Assembly: GCF_030269545.1 (NCBI RefSeq)
Contig: NZ_BSTN01000013.1
Location: 62,001 to 126,000, forward strand
Origin: Actinomadura sp. NBRC 104425
GTDB lineage: Bacteria > Actinomycetota > Actinomycetes > Streptosporangiales > Streptosporangiaceae
DNA: 64,000 nt
Direction: 5' to 3'
The translations under genes and the position numbers were made by a program. Under the pieces are notes generated by a model. That model saw only the letters and a list, made by a program, of their open reading frames with translations, did not search any database and had not been told where the DNA came from. Positions 35,872 to 45,263 of this stretch are shown in pieces. Within the stretch, counting starts at the first letter, position 1. Each line of letters begins with the position of its first letter.

Positions 35872-38800
35872 TCATCCGGACCGGGCCGGGTCCTCGTCGT
35901 CGGCCCGGTCCGACCGCAGCCACTGGTCGAGGGCCTGGACGCGGCGCGCGCAGTCCGCGGCGGCGGCGTGGTCGCCGAGCGCCAGATGCGACGCGCGCCG
36001 CCGGTCCAGCGCGGCGCGCTGGCCGCGCAGGTCGCCCATCTCGCGGCGGATGGCGAGCTCGGCGTCGAAGTGCCCGACGGCGCGGGCGTGCCGGCCGAGG
36101 CGCTGGCAGGCGCGTCCCATGGTGTGCAGGGAGTAGGCCTGCCCGCGGGTGTCGCCGAGCTCGGTGGCGGTGTCGAGCGCGTACCGCCCCGCCTCCAGCG
36201 CCTCCTCGGCCTTGTCCAGGCTCAGGTAGATGGACGCCAGGTGCACCAGCGCGGTGCCCTCGCTGTGCCGGTCGCCGACCTCGCCGAGGACGCGCAGCGC
36301 CTCCAGCTCCGTGTCGAGGGCCTCCTTCGGGCGGCCGCTGCGCAGCAGCACCATGGCGTAGGTGTCCAGGCCGACGCCCATGCCGTAGGAGTCGTCGATC
36401 TCGCGGCGGATCTCCAGCGCCTGCCGGGCGGCGTGCTCGGCCTCCTCGTGCAGGCCCAGCTGCAGGTAGGTGCGGGCGAGGCTGCCGAGCGTGGTGGCAA
36501 GCCCGCCCCGCGCGCCCAGCCGGTGCCACAGGTCCAGGGCCTCCAGGCCGAGGACGAACGCCTCCTGGTGGCGCTCCATGCGGCGCTGCACCAGCGACAG
36601 GTGCTCCAGGTCGTGCGCCTCGCCGTGCAGGTCGCCGATCTCCCGGCGGATCTCCAGGGCGCGCAGCAGCCGCTCGCGCGCCTCGGGGTAGCGGCCGAGG
36701 CGCCAGCACACGATGCCGATCTGGGCGAGGGTCTCGGCCTCGCCGTGCCGGTCGCCGACCTCGCGGTGCAGCCGCAGCGCCTCCCCGCAGTAGCTGAACG
36801 CCTCGGCGAACCGGGCCGCGTCGCACATCAGCATGCCGAGGGTGGCCAGGGCGCGGGCCTCGCCGTGCCGGGCGCCCAGGGCGCGGTAGGTGCTCAGCGC
36901 CTCCTGGGCGTCCTGCAGGGCCAGGTCGCGAAGGCCCAGCGCGTTGTACATGCGGGCCAGTTCGGTGAGCGCCTGGGCGGCGCCGACCCGGTCGGCCTGC
37001 TCCTGGCGGATGTACAGGGCCTCCAGGGCGCGGGACACGGCGGCGTGCACGGCGCCCTTGCGCCGGTGTACCTGCGCGAGGGTGAGCAGGGCCTCGGCGA
37101 CGCCGGGCATGTCGCCGATCCGGCGGCGGATGCGCAGGGCGCCGCCCGCGTGCTCCAGGGCGGCGTCGTAGGCGGCCAGGCCCAGGTGGGCGCGGGCCAG
37201 GATCTCCTGCGCGTCGGCGATGCCGCCGCCGTCGCCCAGCTCGCGGTGGATGTTCAGGGAGCGCCGCGCATGGGCGATGGCCGTCGGGTAGCGGCCCAGG
37301 GTGGTGTGCACGTCGGCCAGGTTCGCCAGGGCCGCGGCCTCGCCGAACCGGTTCGGCGGGTCCAGCGACCGGAAGCCGCGCCGGGCGTCCTCGCCGTAGC
37401 CGATGGCCTGGACGGACCGGCCGACCACGGCGTGCGCGACGGCCAGGTTGTGCAGCATGACGGCGGCGGCCGTCCAGTCCTCCTCGGTGCGGGCGGCGTG
37501 CAGGCCCGCCTGCTGCACGGCGATGTTGTCGTCGGTGTAGCGGCGGAAGTGCTGGAAGTCGAACAGCGCGTCGGCCAGCTCCCAGCAGGTGCGGTGCAGG
37601 CCCAGCCGGGCGGCCTGCTTCACGGCCGCCACCAGGTTGCGCCGTTCCGCCTCGAACCAGGCCAGGCTCTGGGCCCGTGCGGACGCCGGGTGGCCCTCGG
37701 GGGTGTCGGCGGTGTCGTCGTCGTCGGCGGCGGTGTGCAGTGCGGGGCGGCGGCGCCGCCCCAGCGCGGCCCCCGCCCGCCGCGCGTCGGCCAGGTAGCG
37801 GGCCAGCATGCGGCGCTGCGCGGCCAGGCGGTCGTTGTCGGCGTCCTCGATGAGGCCGCGTTCGCGGGCGAAGTCGCGCAGCAGGTCGTGCATGCGGTAC
37901 CGGCCGGGTGCGACGTCGTGCACCAGGTACGCCTGCCGCAGCCCTTCCAGGCATTCGCGCGCCTCGTCCTCCGGGCGGGCGAGCAGCGCGGCCAGCACGC
38001 GCGGGGTGAAGTCGGGACCGGCGGACAGGCCGAGCCTGCGGAACGCGGCGCGCTGGTCGCGGCGCAGCCCCCGGTAGGCGACCTCGAAGGTGGGGCTGAG
38101 CACGCCGTGCAGGGCGTGCGGGCCGCCGGCGCCGTGCGGGCCGGGCTCGCGCAGGCCGCCGCCGTAGCCCGCGCCGCCGTAGCCTCCGGAGGCCGCGCCG
38201 TCGGGGTCGGCGAGCTGCCGCAGCGTCTCGCCGATCGGCTCGCCGGGGTTGTCGGCCAGCCGGCCCGCCATGATGCCGAGGGCCAGCGGCAGGAAACCGC
38301 ACTCGCGGGCGAGCCGCAGCGCGGCGGCGCGGTCGTCGCGCACCCGGCGGTCGCCGGGGCCGAGCAGCGCGGCGAACAGGTCCACCGCCTCGTCCGGGTT
38401 CATCTCCCGCAGCTCCAGCGTGCGGATGTCGGCGCCCTCCAGCAGCACGGGCAGCCGCCGCCGCGTCGTCACCACCGCCAGGCCCGCGCCCATGGCGGCC
38501 AGCAGCGGGCGGATCTGCTCGGCGCCGGCGGCGTCGTCCAGCACCAGCAGGGCGCGCCGCCCGGCCAGCAGCGAGCGGCACTGCGCGGCCAGCTCGGCCT
38601 CGCCGCGCGACAGCTGGTCGCCGGGGACGCCGAGGCCGCGCAGCACCTGCCCCATCGCCTCGGCCGCGGTGACCGGGGCGCGGCCGGTGCCGCGCAGGTC
38701 GGTGAAGACGACGCCGTCGGGGAAGCGGTCGGCGACCCGGTGCGCCCAGTGCAGCGCCAGCGCCGTCTTGCCGACGCCCGCCATGCCCTGGATGACGACG

Positions 38801-39753
38801 GCGCGCGGCGTCTCGGCCTGCGCCACCAGCATGTCGAGCTTGCCGAGGCTGACCGCGCGCCCGGTGAAGTACGGGTTGTCGGCGGGCAGGCGCGGCGCCG
38901 CCTGCCCGGACGGCTCCAGCGGCACCGGCGTGGGCGCGGCGATGACGGCGCCGGCAGCGCCCGCAGCCGAGGCGGGCGCCGGGGCGACGGCGCCGTCTCC
39001 CGCGGGCAGGGCGCCGGCGGCGACGGACGGCAGCAGGGCGGCCCAGTCGTCGCCCCACGGTCCGGCCGCCCGGCGCAGCGCCTCGGCGTCCAGGATGATG
39101 AGGGGGCGGCTGCGGCGGTCCAGAATGCCCTTGGCGCGCCACCGCCGGAACCAGCGCACCAGGGTCTCGCGGGAGATGCCCGCCCAGTTCGCCAGCTCCG
39201 CCTGGCTGAGCCGCGTCGGCACCTCGATGCCGCGGGCGGTGCGGTCGCCGAACCGGTGCGCCAGTTCCAGCAGGTGGTAGGCCAGGCGCTGCGGGTGCTC
39301 GGCCGCGCGCACCGCGTGCCGCCGGCCGCCGAACGTGACGCTCTGCGCGACCGCGTGCATCATCGCCTCGGTCACGCGCGGGTTGGCGGCCAGCAGCCCG
39401 GCGAACTTCCCCCGGTCCACGCGCAGCGCGGTGACGTGGTCGAGCGCCGCCACCGACCCGCGCTGCGGATGCCCCCACGGCGCCAGCGCGCCCACCAGGT
39501 CGCCCGACCCGAACAGGTCGATGATGGACTCGTCGCCCTCGCTGGAGTCGACGAACTCCTTGGCGACGACGTTGCCGGACGTGCGCGCGCCGGTCTTGAA
39601 CACCACGTACACGCCCGCGGCCGCCACCCCCTGGTGGCACAGCATGCCGCCGGGCGGGATGTCGGTGCGGCGCCCCATCGCCCGCAGCGCCTGCCGGTCG
39701 GTGGCCGACAGCCGCTCCCAGAAGCTCCCGGGCCGTACGTCGTGGTCGATCAA
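35872..39753 (-). CDS. Crp-HTH / NB-ARC (STAND) ATPase / TPR protein
   Basis: A 1293-residue multidomain regulator. Residues 8-125 are a cNMP-binding-like barrel (SGDLVGALAPWGHPQRGSV; the usual Glu of the phosphate cassette is missing). Residues 180-232 are a Crp-type HTH (LSQAELANWAGISRETLVRW). Residues 290-540 are NB-ARC with Walker A GMAGVGKTALALHWAHR, Walker B RRALLVLDDA and GFLPLALGIMAGRL. A winged-helix region follows, and from about residue 690 to the end there are roughly a dozen TPRs (ALEIRREIGDLHGEA type). STAND proteins oligomerise on ligand binding; here the output may be DNA binding. It starts four bases after a small membrane-protein gene. The role is unknown. Confidence 0.88.
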   Translation of the reverse strand: MIDHDVRPGSFWERLSATDRQALRAMGRRTDIPPGGMLCHQGVAAAGVYVVFKTGARTSGNVVAKEFVDSSEGDESIIDLFGSGDLVGALAPWGHPQRGSVAALDHVTALRVDRGKFAGLLAANPRVTEAMMHAVAQSVTFGGRRHAVRAAEHPQRLAYHLLELAHRFGDRTARGIEVPTRLSQAELANWAGISRETLVRWFRRWRAKGILDRRSRPLIILDAEALRRAAGPWGDDWAALLPSVAAGALPAGDGAVAPAPASAAGAAGAVIAAPTPVPLEPSGQAAPRLPADNPYFTGRAVSLGKLDMLVAQAETPRAVVIQGMAGVGKTALALHWAHRVADRFPDGVVFTDLRGTGRAPVTAAEAMGQVLRGLGVPGDQLSRGEAELAAQCRSLLAGRRALLVLDDAAGAEQIRPLLAAMGAGLAVVTTRRRLPVLLEGADIRTLELREMNPDEAVDLFAALLGPGDRRVRDDRAAALRLARECGFLPLALGIMAGRLADNPGEPIGETLRQLADPDGAASGGYGGAGYGGGLREPGPHGAGGPHALHGVLSPTFEVAYRGLRRDQRAAFRRLGLSAGPDFTPRVLAALLARPEDEARECLEGLRQAYLVHDVAPGRYRMHDLLRDFARERGLIEDADNDRLAAQRRMLARYLADARRAGAALGRRRRPALHTAADDDDTADTPEGHPASARAQSLAWFEAERRNLVAAVKQAARLGLHRTCWELADALFDFQHFRRYTDDNIAVQQAGLHAARTEEDWTAAAVMLHNLAVAHAVVGRSVQAIGYGEDARRGFRSLDPPNRFGEAAALANLADVHTTLGRYPTAIAHARRSLNIHRELGDGGGIADAQEILARAHLGLAAYDAALEHAGGALRIRRRIGDMPGVAEALLTLAQVHRRKGAVHAAVSRALEALYIRQEQADRVGAAQALTELARMYNALGLRDLALQDAQEALSTYRALGARHGEARALATLGMLMCDAARFAEAFSYCGEALRLHREVGDRHGEAETLAQIGIVCWRLGRYPEARERLLRALEIRREIGDLHGEAHDLEHLSLVQRRMERHQEAFVLGLEALDLWHRLGARGGLATTLGSLARTYLQLGLHEEAEHAARQALEIRREIDDSYGMGVGLDTYAMVLLRSGRPKEALDTELEALRVLGEVGDRHSEGTALVHLASIYLSLDKAEEALEAGRYALDTATELGDTRGQAYSLHTMGRACQRLGRHARAVGHFDAELAIRREMGDLRGQRAALDRRRASHLALGDHAAAADCARRVQALDQWLRSDRADDEDPARSG

Positions 39754-39757
39754 CGGA

Positions 39758-40312
39758 TCACCCCGCGCCGGCCGCGGCCACGGCCAGGGTCCAGCAGACG
39801 TACAGCACGGCGGTCGCCACGGCCCACACCACCGCCTGCCAGGCCAGCTCGCAGCAGCGGTGCGCCGCCGCGAGCAGCCGCCGCAGCTGCTCGTCGAGCA
39901 CCCGCCCGTCCAGCGCCGTGCCGAGCGCGAACGGCGTCCACGGCACGCCCGGGTCGAGCGGCGCGCCGGTGCGGCCGCGGATCTCGCCGAGCGCGGCCAC
40001 CACCATCAGGCGCGACCGGACCGCCAGCCCCGCCGAGACGGCGAACGTCACCGCGACCGGCACCAGCAGCGCCAGCGGAAGCACGCCCAGGCGGCCGCCC
40101 CCGTGGGCCACCTGGGCCAGCACTCCGAGCAGCACCACGGCCAGCACGGCCGCGGCGACCGCCGCGTCCTGCCCACAGGTCCGCAGCAGGCCCTCGGCGG
40201 CCCGAAAGAGGCGGTCCGGCCGGATCTCCTCGTTCGCCGTGCCGCCCGACCGCGGCGCCGTGCCGCGCTCGAAGGGGGACCTCGTCACCACCGCGTCACC
40301 GTCCTCCCGCAT
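39758..40312 (-). CDS. Small multi-pass membrane protein upstream of the STAND gene
   Basis: A 184-residue protein that I do not recognise with certainty. It has two adjacent hydrophobic helices (AVAAAVLAVVLLGVLAQVA and VLPLALLVPVAVTFAVSAGL), a soluble middle helix region of about 55 residues and a third hydrophobic helix near the end (AVVWAVATAVLYVCWTLAV). This TM-TM-helices-TM layout resembles Pycsar-effector/SLATT-like membrane proteins that accompany signalling ATPases, but that is only a topology argument. It lies first in the operon, four bases before the Crp-NB-ARC-TPR gene. Confidence 0.65.
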   Translation of the reverse strand: MREDGDAVVTRSPFERGTAPRSGGTANEEIRPDRLFRAAEGLLRTCGQDAAVAAAVLAVVLLGVLAQVAHGGGRLGVLPLALLVPVAVTFAVSAGLAVRSRLMVVAALGEIRGRTGAPLDPGVPWTPFALGTALDGRVLDEQLRRLLAAAHRCCELAWQAVVWAVATAVLYVCWTLAVAAAGAG

Positions 40313-40492
40313 CGCCGTTTCCGACCCCTATGACGATGGTGGTACGTGAAATGCGGGAACTCCGTCCGGTACGGCACGGTGCGGCTGCGTCTGGCGACTC
40401 AAACGGCCCGCACGCACGGCCGCACCGGCGATACGGGAAGATGGTCGTCCGGCCGGGCCGCGCCCCGGCCGCGCACCGACGGGAGGACGGCG

Positions 40493-41158
40493 ATGAGCTA
40501 CACCGGAGACGTCGAAGTCGGCGGCGGGCCGGACGTGCGGGAGCTGCCCGGCCTGACGATCACCAAGGTGGCGGTCGGCCCGTACGACAACAACGCCTAT
40601 CTGCTGCGCTGTACCGCCACCGGCGACCAGCTGCTGATCGACGCGGCCAACGAGGCGCCCCGGCTGCTGGAGCTGATCGGCGACGGTCCGCTCGGCCGTA
40701 TCGTCACCACGCACCGGCACGAGGACCACTGGATGGCGCTCAGCGAGGTGGTCAAGGCGACCGGCGCGCCGGTGGTGGCCCATCCGCTGGACGCCGAGGC
40801 GCTGCCCGAACCGGTCGCCGAGCCGGTCGAGCACGGCGACACCGTCCGCGTGGGCGAGGCGGTGCTGGAGGTGATCCACCTGCGCGGCCACACGCCCGGG
40901 TCGATCGCGCTGCTGTACGACGCGGGCGGCGCGCTGGCCGACAGCCCGCACCTGTTCACCGGCGACAGCCTGTTCCCCGGCGGGGTCGGCAACACCTGGG
41001 GCGACCCGGCGCGCTTCCGGCGGCTGCTGACGGACGTGGAGGAGCGCGTGTTCGACCGGCTGCCCGACGCGACCTGGTTCTACCCCGGTCACGGCAAGGA
41101 CTCCACGCTCGGCCGCGAACGCCCGTCCCTGCCGGAGTGGCGCGAACGCGGCTGGTAG
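40493..41158 (+). CDS. MBL-fold metal-dependent hydrolase (glyoxalase II-like)
   Basis: A 221-residue metallo-beta-lactamase-fold enzyme. The metal motif reads THRHEDHW (canonical THxHxDH), with further ligands in LRGHTPGS, FTGDSLF and YPGHGKD. This is the glyoxalase II/persulfide dioxygenase group; the thioester or lactone substrate is unknown. ATG 40493 is preceded by a strong gggagga site (40481-40487). The longer frame to 40346 is not used. It is divergent from the STAND operon. Confidence 0.9.
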   Translation: MSYTGDVEVGGGPDVRELPGLTITKVAVGPYDNNAYLLRCTATGDQLLIDAANEAPRLLELIGDGPLGRIVTTHRHEDHWMALSEVVKATGAPVVAHPLDAEALPEPVAEPVEHGDTVRVGEAVLEVIHLRGHTPGSIALLYDAGGALADSPHLFTGDSLFPGGVGNTWGDPARFRRLLTDVEERVFDRLPDATWFYPGHGKDSTLGRERPSLPEWRERGW

Positions 41159-41205
41159 CGCCGGACGGCGGCGATCGGGGGCGCCGGGGCACCGCGTCCG
41201 CCCGG

Positions 41206-42906
41206 TCAGGCCTGACCGTCGAGCAGGACCGCGGGGACGTCGGCGCGGCGAGCGCGCAGCCACTCGCCCAGGGCCTTGGCCTGCGGGTCGAAGCGGGCCT
41301 GCGCTGCGACACCCTCCCCCAGCAGCCCCTCCACCACGAAGTTGAGGGCGCGCAGGTTGGGCAGCACGTGGCGGCGGACGGGCAGGTCGGCGGTCTCGGG
41401 CAGCAGGCGGCGCAGCTCCTCGACGGTCAGGTGGTGGGCCAGCCAGCGCCAGGCGTCGTCCGTGCGCGCCCACACGCCGAGGTTGGCGTCGCCGCCCTTG
41501 TCGCCGCTGCGGGCGCCGACCAGCGTGCCGAGCGGCACCCGCCGGGTCGGCAGCCCCGCGGGCAGCGGTTCGGGCAGCGGCGGGTCGCCCGGGTCGGACG
41601 GCTCGCACGTCACCGGCGCCGGGGGGATGACGACGCGTGCGCCGTCCGGCAGCACCGCGACGTGCGGCACCTCGGCGGCGTCGACGAAGGCGGCCGAGTA
41701 GACGCCGTAGGGCGAGGCGTCCTGGGGCGGCGCGGTGAGGTGGAACCCCGGGTAGCTGGCCAGCGCCAGCTCGACCGCGGCGCCGCTGAACGCCCGTCCG
41801 ACCACGGCGGCGTCGGGGTCCCTGACCTCGCAGTGCAGCAGGGCGCTGGCCTCCTGCTCGGTGTCGGCGTCCGGGCGGTCGGTGCGGGCGAGCGTCCAGC
41901 GGATGTGCGCGGGCGGGCGGTCTTTCAGGGCGCGTTCGAGCTGCTCGCGCACCAGCGCGGCCTTGGCCTCGATGTCCAGCCCGGTCAGCACGAACGTGAC
42001 GGCGTTGCGGAAGCCGCCGAGGCGGTTGAGGCACACCTTCAGCCGCGGCGGCGGGGGCTCGCCGCGCGCCCCGCTGATCCGGACCCGGTCGGGGCCGTCG
42101 GCGGTGAGGGTCAGGGTGTCGAAGCGGGCGGTGACGTCGGGGCCCAGGTAGCGGGCGCCGCCGATCTCGTACAGCAGCTGCGCGGTGACCGTGCCGACGG
42201 TGACGGCGCCGCCCGTCCCCTCGTGCTTGGTGATCACGCTGGTGCCGTCGGCGTGCACCTCGGCGATCGGGAAGCCGGGCGCGGTGACGTCGTGCTCGGT
42301 GAAGAACGCGTAGTTGCCGCCGGTCGCCTGGGCGCCGCACTCGATGACGTGCCCGGCGGCGACCGCCCCGGCCAGCGCGTCGAAGTCGTCGCGGGCCCAG
42401 CCGAACCGGGCGGCGGCCGGGCCGACGACCAGCGAGGCGTCGGTGACGCGGCCGGTCACCACGACGTCGGCGCCGGCCCGCAGGCATTCGGCGATGCCCC
42501 ACGCGCCGAGGTAGGCGTTGGCGGTCAGCGGCCGCCCGAACCCCAGCTCGGCGGCGCGCGGCAGCAGGTCGTCGCCCTCGACGTGGGCGACGGCGACGTC
42601 CAGGCCGAGCCGGGCGGCCAGTTCGCGCACCCGGTCGGCCAGCCCGGCGGGGTTGAGCCCGCCCGCATTCGTGACGATCTTGACGCCGCGGTCGGCCGCC
42701 TCGCCGAGGGTGTCCTCCAGCTGGCGCAGGAAGGTGCGGGCGTAGCCGCGGGCGGGGTCCTTCAGCCGGTCGCGGCCGAGGATCAGCATGGTCAGCTCGG
42801 CGAGGTAGTCGCCGGTCAGCACGTCCAGGGGCCCGCCGGTGAGCATCTCGCGGACGGCGGCGAACCGGTCGCCGTAGAAGCCGGAGGCGTTGCCGATGCG
42901 GATCAC
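41206..42906 (-). CDS. AtuA/DUF1446-family protein
   Basis: A 566-residue protein of the acyclic-terpene-utilisation AtuA family (DUF1446). It shows the N-terminal IRIGNASGFYGDRFAAVREM, YLAELTMLILGRDR, VTNAGGLNPAGLADRVREL and VVVTGRVTDASL, and a C-terminal domain with LGTLVGARSGDKGGDANLGV. The family is needed for citronellol/geraniol-type terpenoid or acyl-CoA catabolism, though the chemistry is not defined. GTG 42906 overlaps the stop of the TIGR03084 gene (GTGA), so the two are coupled. Confidence 0.88.
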   Translation of the reverse strand: MIRIGNASGFYGDRFAAVREMLTGGPLDVLTGDYLAELTMLILGRDRLKDPARGYARTFLRQLEDTLGEAADRGVKIVTNAGGLNPAGLADRVRELAARLGLDVAVAHVEGDDLLPRAAELGFGRPLTANAYLGAWGIAECLRAGADVVVTGRVTDASLVVGPAAARFGWARDDFDALAGAVAAGHVIECGAQATGGNYAFFTEHDVTAPGFPIAEVHADGTSVITKHEGTGGAVTVGTVTAQLLYEIGGARYLGPDVTARFDTLTLTADGPDRVRISGARGEPPPPRLKVCLNRLGGFRNAVTFVLTGLDIEAKAALVREQLERALKDRPPAHIRWTLARTDRPDADTEQEASALLHCEVRDPDAAVVGRAFSGAAVELALASYPGFHLTAPPQDASPYGVYSAAFVDAAEVPHVAVLPDGARVVIPPAPVTCEPSDPGDPPLPEPLPAGLPTRRVPLGTLVGARSGDKGGDANLGVWARTDDAWRWLAHHLTVEELRRLLPETADLPVRRHVLPNLRALNFVVEGLLGEGVAAQARFDPQAKALGEWLRARRADVPAVLLDGQA

Positions 42907-43691
42907 GGCCGCTCCCCGGGCTTGCGGCCGGCGCCGGGCGGGCCGGCGAACGCCTGCGCGATGTGCAGCCAGCGCTCGGCGTCGGCGCCGACGGCGGTCA
43001 GGCCGGTGTCGGCGGGGTGCCGCCGCTGCGTGACGACCAGGCAGAAGTCGAGCGCGTCGCCGGTGACGCGCTGCCGGGCGTCCGGCGGCCCCCAGGTCCA
43101 AATGCCGCCGTCGGGGGCGGTCAGCTCGACCCGGAACTGCTCGTCCGGCGCCTGCAGCCCGTGCAGGCCGAACGCGAAGTCGCGGGTGCGCACGCCGATG
43201 TGGGCGACGTGCCGGATCCGCGCGGTGGGCGCGCGGCGGACGCCGAGCGCGTCGTAGACGTCCTGCGCGTGCGCCCAGGTCTCCATCAGCCGGGCGGTCG
43301 CCATGGACGCCGCGGTCATCGGCGGCCCGTACCAGGGCAGGCGCCGCCCCTCGGGGACTTCGGCGAGCGCGGCGGCCAGGTCGGCCCGACCGCGGCGCCA
43401 CGTTGCGAGCAGTTCGGCGCGCGGGGCGCGGGCGCCGTCGCGGGCCGCGTCGTCGACGTACCCGGGACCCCCGTCGGCGGCGCGCCGCCGCTCGGCGGGG
43501 AAGTCGTCGGGGGTGCGCGCCGCGATGAGCGCCTTGGCGTCCGTCCAGGCCAGGTGGGCGATCTGGTGCGCGATCGTCCAGCCCTGCGCCGGGGTGGGGG
43601 TGGACCAGTCCACGTCCGGGCGTGCGACCAGCGCGTCCAGCTCCCCGCTCTCGGCGGCCAGGTCGGCAAGGATGGGTCCGGCATCGGCCAC
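42903..43691 (-). CDS. TIGR03084 family DinB/mycothiol-type metal-binding protein
   Basis: A 262-residue protein with the DinB-like four-helix bundle used by mycothiol-dependent maleylpyruvate isomerases (WTIAHQIAHLAWTD, MATARLMETWAHAQDVYDAL, with His residues that can hold a metal). It is usually found with acyl-CoA or terpenoid catabolic genes, as here with the AtuA-like gene. GTG 43691 follows gggaggagg. A longer frame to 43733 has no ribosome site. Confidence 0.85.
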   Translation of the reverse strand: MADAGPILADLAAESGELDALVARPDVDWSTPTPAQGWTIAHQIAHLAWTDAKALIAARTPDDFPAERRRAADGGPGYVDDAARDGARAPRAELLATWRRGRADLAAALAEVPEGRRLPWYGPPMTAASMATARLMETWAHAQDVYDALGVRRAPTARIRHVAHIGVRTRDFAFGLHGLQAPDEQFRVELTAPDGGIWTWGPPDARQRVTGDALDFCLVVTQRRHPADTGLTAVGADAERWLHIAQAFAGPPGAGRKPGERP

Positions 43692-43790
43692 TGCCGCTCG
43701 CCTCCTCCCTGGGTCCTTGAAGGAGGGTGGCACCGCCGGCCTAAAGAATCAAGCGTGCATGATTGTTTCTTTCCGGTCGGCATGACCGGG

Positions 43791-43825
43791 CCCGGCCCGT
43801 GCCGGGGCGGGCGGCACGGGCCGGG
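43791..43825 (-). terminator. Strong hairpin after the DUF1996 gene
   Basis: cccggcccgtgcc (43791-43803) and ggcacgggccggg (43813-43825) form a perfect 13-bp stem with a 9-base loop. It lies between the DUF1996 stop and the TIGR03084 start, on the minus-strand transcript. Confidence 0.7.
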
Positions 43826-43862
43826 CGCGGTTCGCAAGGGGGGTGCTCCCCGGGCGGTTCGC

Positions 43863-45263
43863 TCAGCAGCGCCGGCCGCGGTTGATGCACGACACGGCGC
43901 GGCGCATCAGGCTGTCGGGCATCACGTTCTCGAAGTCGGCGTGGTCGGTGACGGGGTTGTGCAGCTGCTCGGGGAAGCTGTCCACCGCGTACACCCGGCC
44001 CTGCCGGATCTGCGCCTTGCTGAGGTTGATGTTGTAGCTGAGCGTCATGCGCAGCTGCGGCACGGCGCGCGTCCCGGACGGGCAGGCGCCGTCGGCGTTC
44101 GGGAACACCACGTGCGTGCGGTGGTTGGCGCTGTCGGTGTTGCGGCCGTCCCAGCAGCTCGGAAAGTCAAGGACGCGGGTCACCCGGCTGCCCCGGGGGC
44201 AGATCGGGTACTTGTCGGAGACCACCCGGTTGGTGAAGCCGGAGCACGTCCAGGCCGCCCGGGCGTTGGCGGGGCCGTTGGTGGCCGCCTTGGCGTCGCC
44301 CATGATGATCCGCATGAACCTGGGCATCGCGGTGACCTTGCCGGTGGCGTTGCCGCGGAACTGCAGCGACACCGACGCGGGCCGCAGGACGCGTCCGACG
44401 TTTCCGTCGGCGGCGCTCTGGTCGTTCTGCGGCGCGTCGTCGGGGCTGCGCAGCCGGATCACCGGCCAGAAGTAGGTCGACTTGTCGCCGTTGGTGCACG
44501 TGGTGCCGGCGCGGGCCAGGCTTTCGTCGGTGGAGAACCCGTCGGTGGACAGGTTGCCGACGTAGTCGTGGGTGTGGTGGGCGCCGTTGGACACGCCGGG
44601 CGCGACGATGAAGTTGTCGGAGTTGAAGTGGCCGTTCTCGTTGCGGCCGCACCGCGAGGTGAACGTGCCGCGGGAGCCGCCGCGCCTGACCTTGGGCCGG
44701 CGGACGTTGGGCCGCACCTGCCGGATGTCGATGAAGTCCTGCGCGTTGGGCCGCGTCTGCTGTCCGCCGCCGTTCTGCTGCCCGGCGTTGCCCGTGCCGT
44801 TCCCGGAGCCGTTGCCCTGCCCCGTGCCGGCGTCGGTGGTGCCGCTGAGGGTGCATTCGGCCAGCGCGTCCAGCCCGGTGGGCCGTTCGGCGACCCGGCC
44901 GATGGCGGTGGCGATCCGGTTGATCGTCGCGATGCGCTTGTCGCGCAGCGGACCGAGGATCGCGTTGTTGACGAAGTTGGGGCCGCCCTGCCCCACCGTG
45001 GCGGCCAGCCGCCGATTGGCCTCCTGGATCTGGGTGTTCAGCAGCGCCAGGTTGCGGTCGACCTCGGCCTTGGCCTGGGCGGGGACGGCGGGCAGCCGGG
45101 ACGCCACGTCCGGGCACTGGATGGTCTGGGCGCGGGCGGCGGCCGCGGCGTTCGCCCCGGCCGCCGCCGGGCCGACGCCGGACAGCCCGGCCAGCAGCAG
45201 GCCTCCGCCGGCCGTGAGCCCGACGGTGCGCAGAAAGGTTCGCGGTCGCCGTGCGGATCGCAT
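43863..45263 (-). CDS. Secreted DUF1996 domain protein
   Basis: A 466-residue exported protein. A basic N-terminus with a hydrophobic stretch (TVGLTAGGGLLLAGLSGVG) and an AAA-type cleavage site indicate secretion. A coiled N-terminal region and a Gly/Asn/Gln linker precede the DUF1996 domain (SRCGRNENGHFNSDNFIVAP, HHTHDYVGNLSTDG, FPSCWDGRNTDSANHRTHV). Paired Cys and His residues suggest disulfides and perhaps a metal site; the function is unknown. ATG 45263 has a strong aaggaggga site. Confidence 0.85.
   Translation of the reverse strand: MRSARRPRTFLRTVGLTAGGGLLLAGLSGVGPAAAGANAAAAARAQTIQCPDVASRLPAVPAQAKAEVDRNLALLNTQIQEANRRLAATVGQGGPNFVNNAILGPLRDKRIATINRIATAIGRVAERPTGLDALAECTLSGTTDAGTGQGNGSGNGTGNAGQQNGGGQQTRPNAQDFIDIRQVRPNVRRPKVRRGGSRGTFTSRCGRNENGHFNSDNFIVAPGVSNGAHHTHDYVGNLSTDGFSTDESLARAGTTCTNGDKSTYFWPVIRLRSPDDAPQNDQSAADGNVGRVLRPASVSLQFRGNATGKVTAMPRFMRIIMGDAKAATNGPANARAAWTCSGFTNRVVSDKYPICPRGSRVTRVLDFPSCWDGRNTDSANHRTHVVFPNADGACPSGTRAVPQLRMTLSYNINLSKAQIRQGRVYAVDSFPEQLHNPVTDHADFENVMPDSLMRRAVSCINRGRRC

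Noticed and set aside
35968..43257. 2429-codon plus-strand open frame across the STAND gene and beyond
   Set aside because: It runs through unrelated genes on the other strand, is of biased composition and shows no motifs; the minus-strand STAND, TM and AtuA-like genes explain the sequence.
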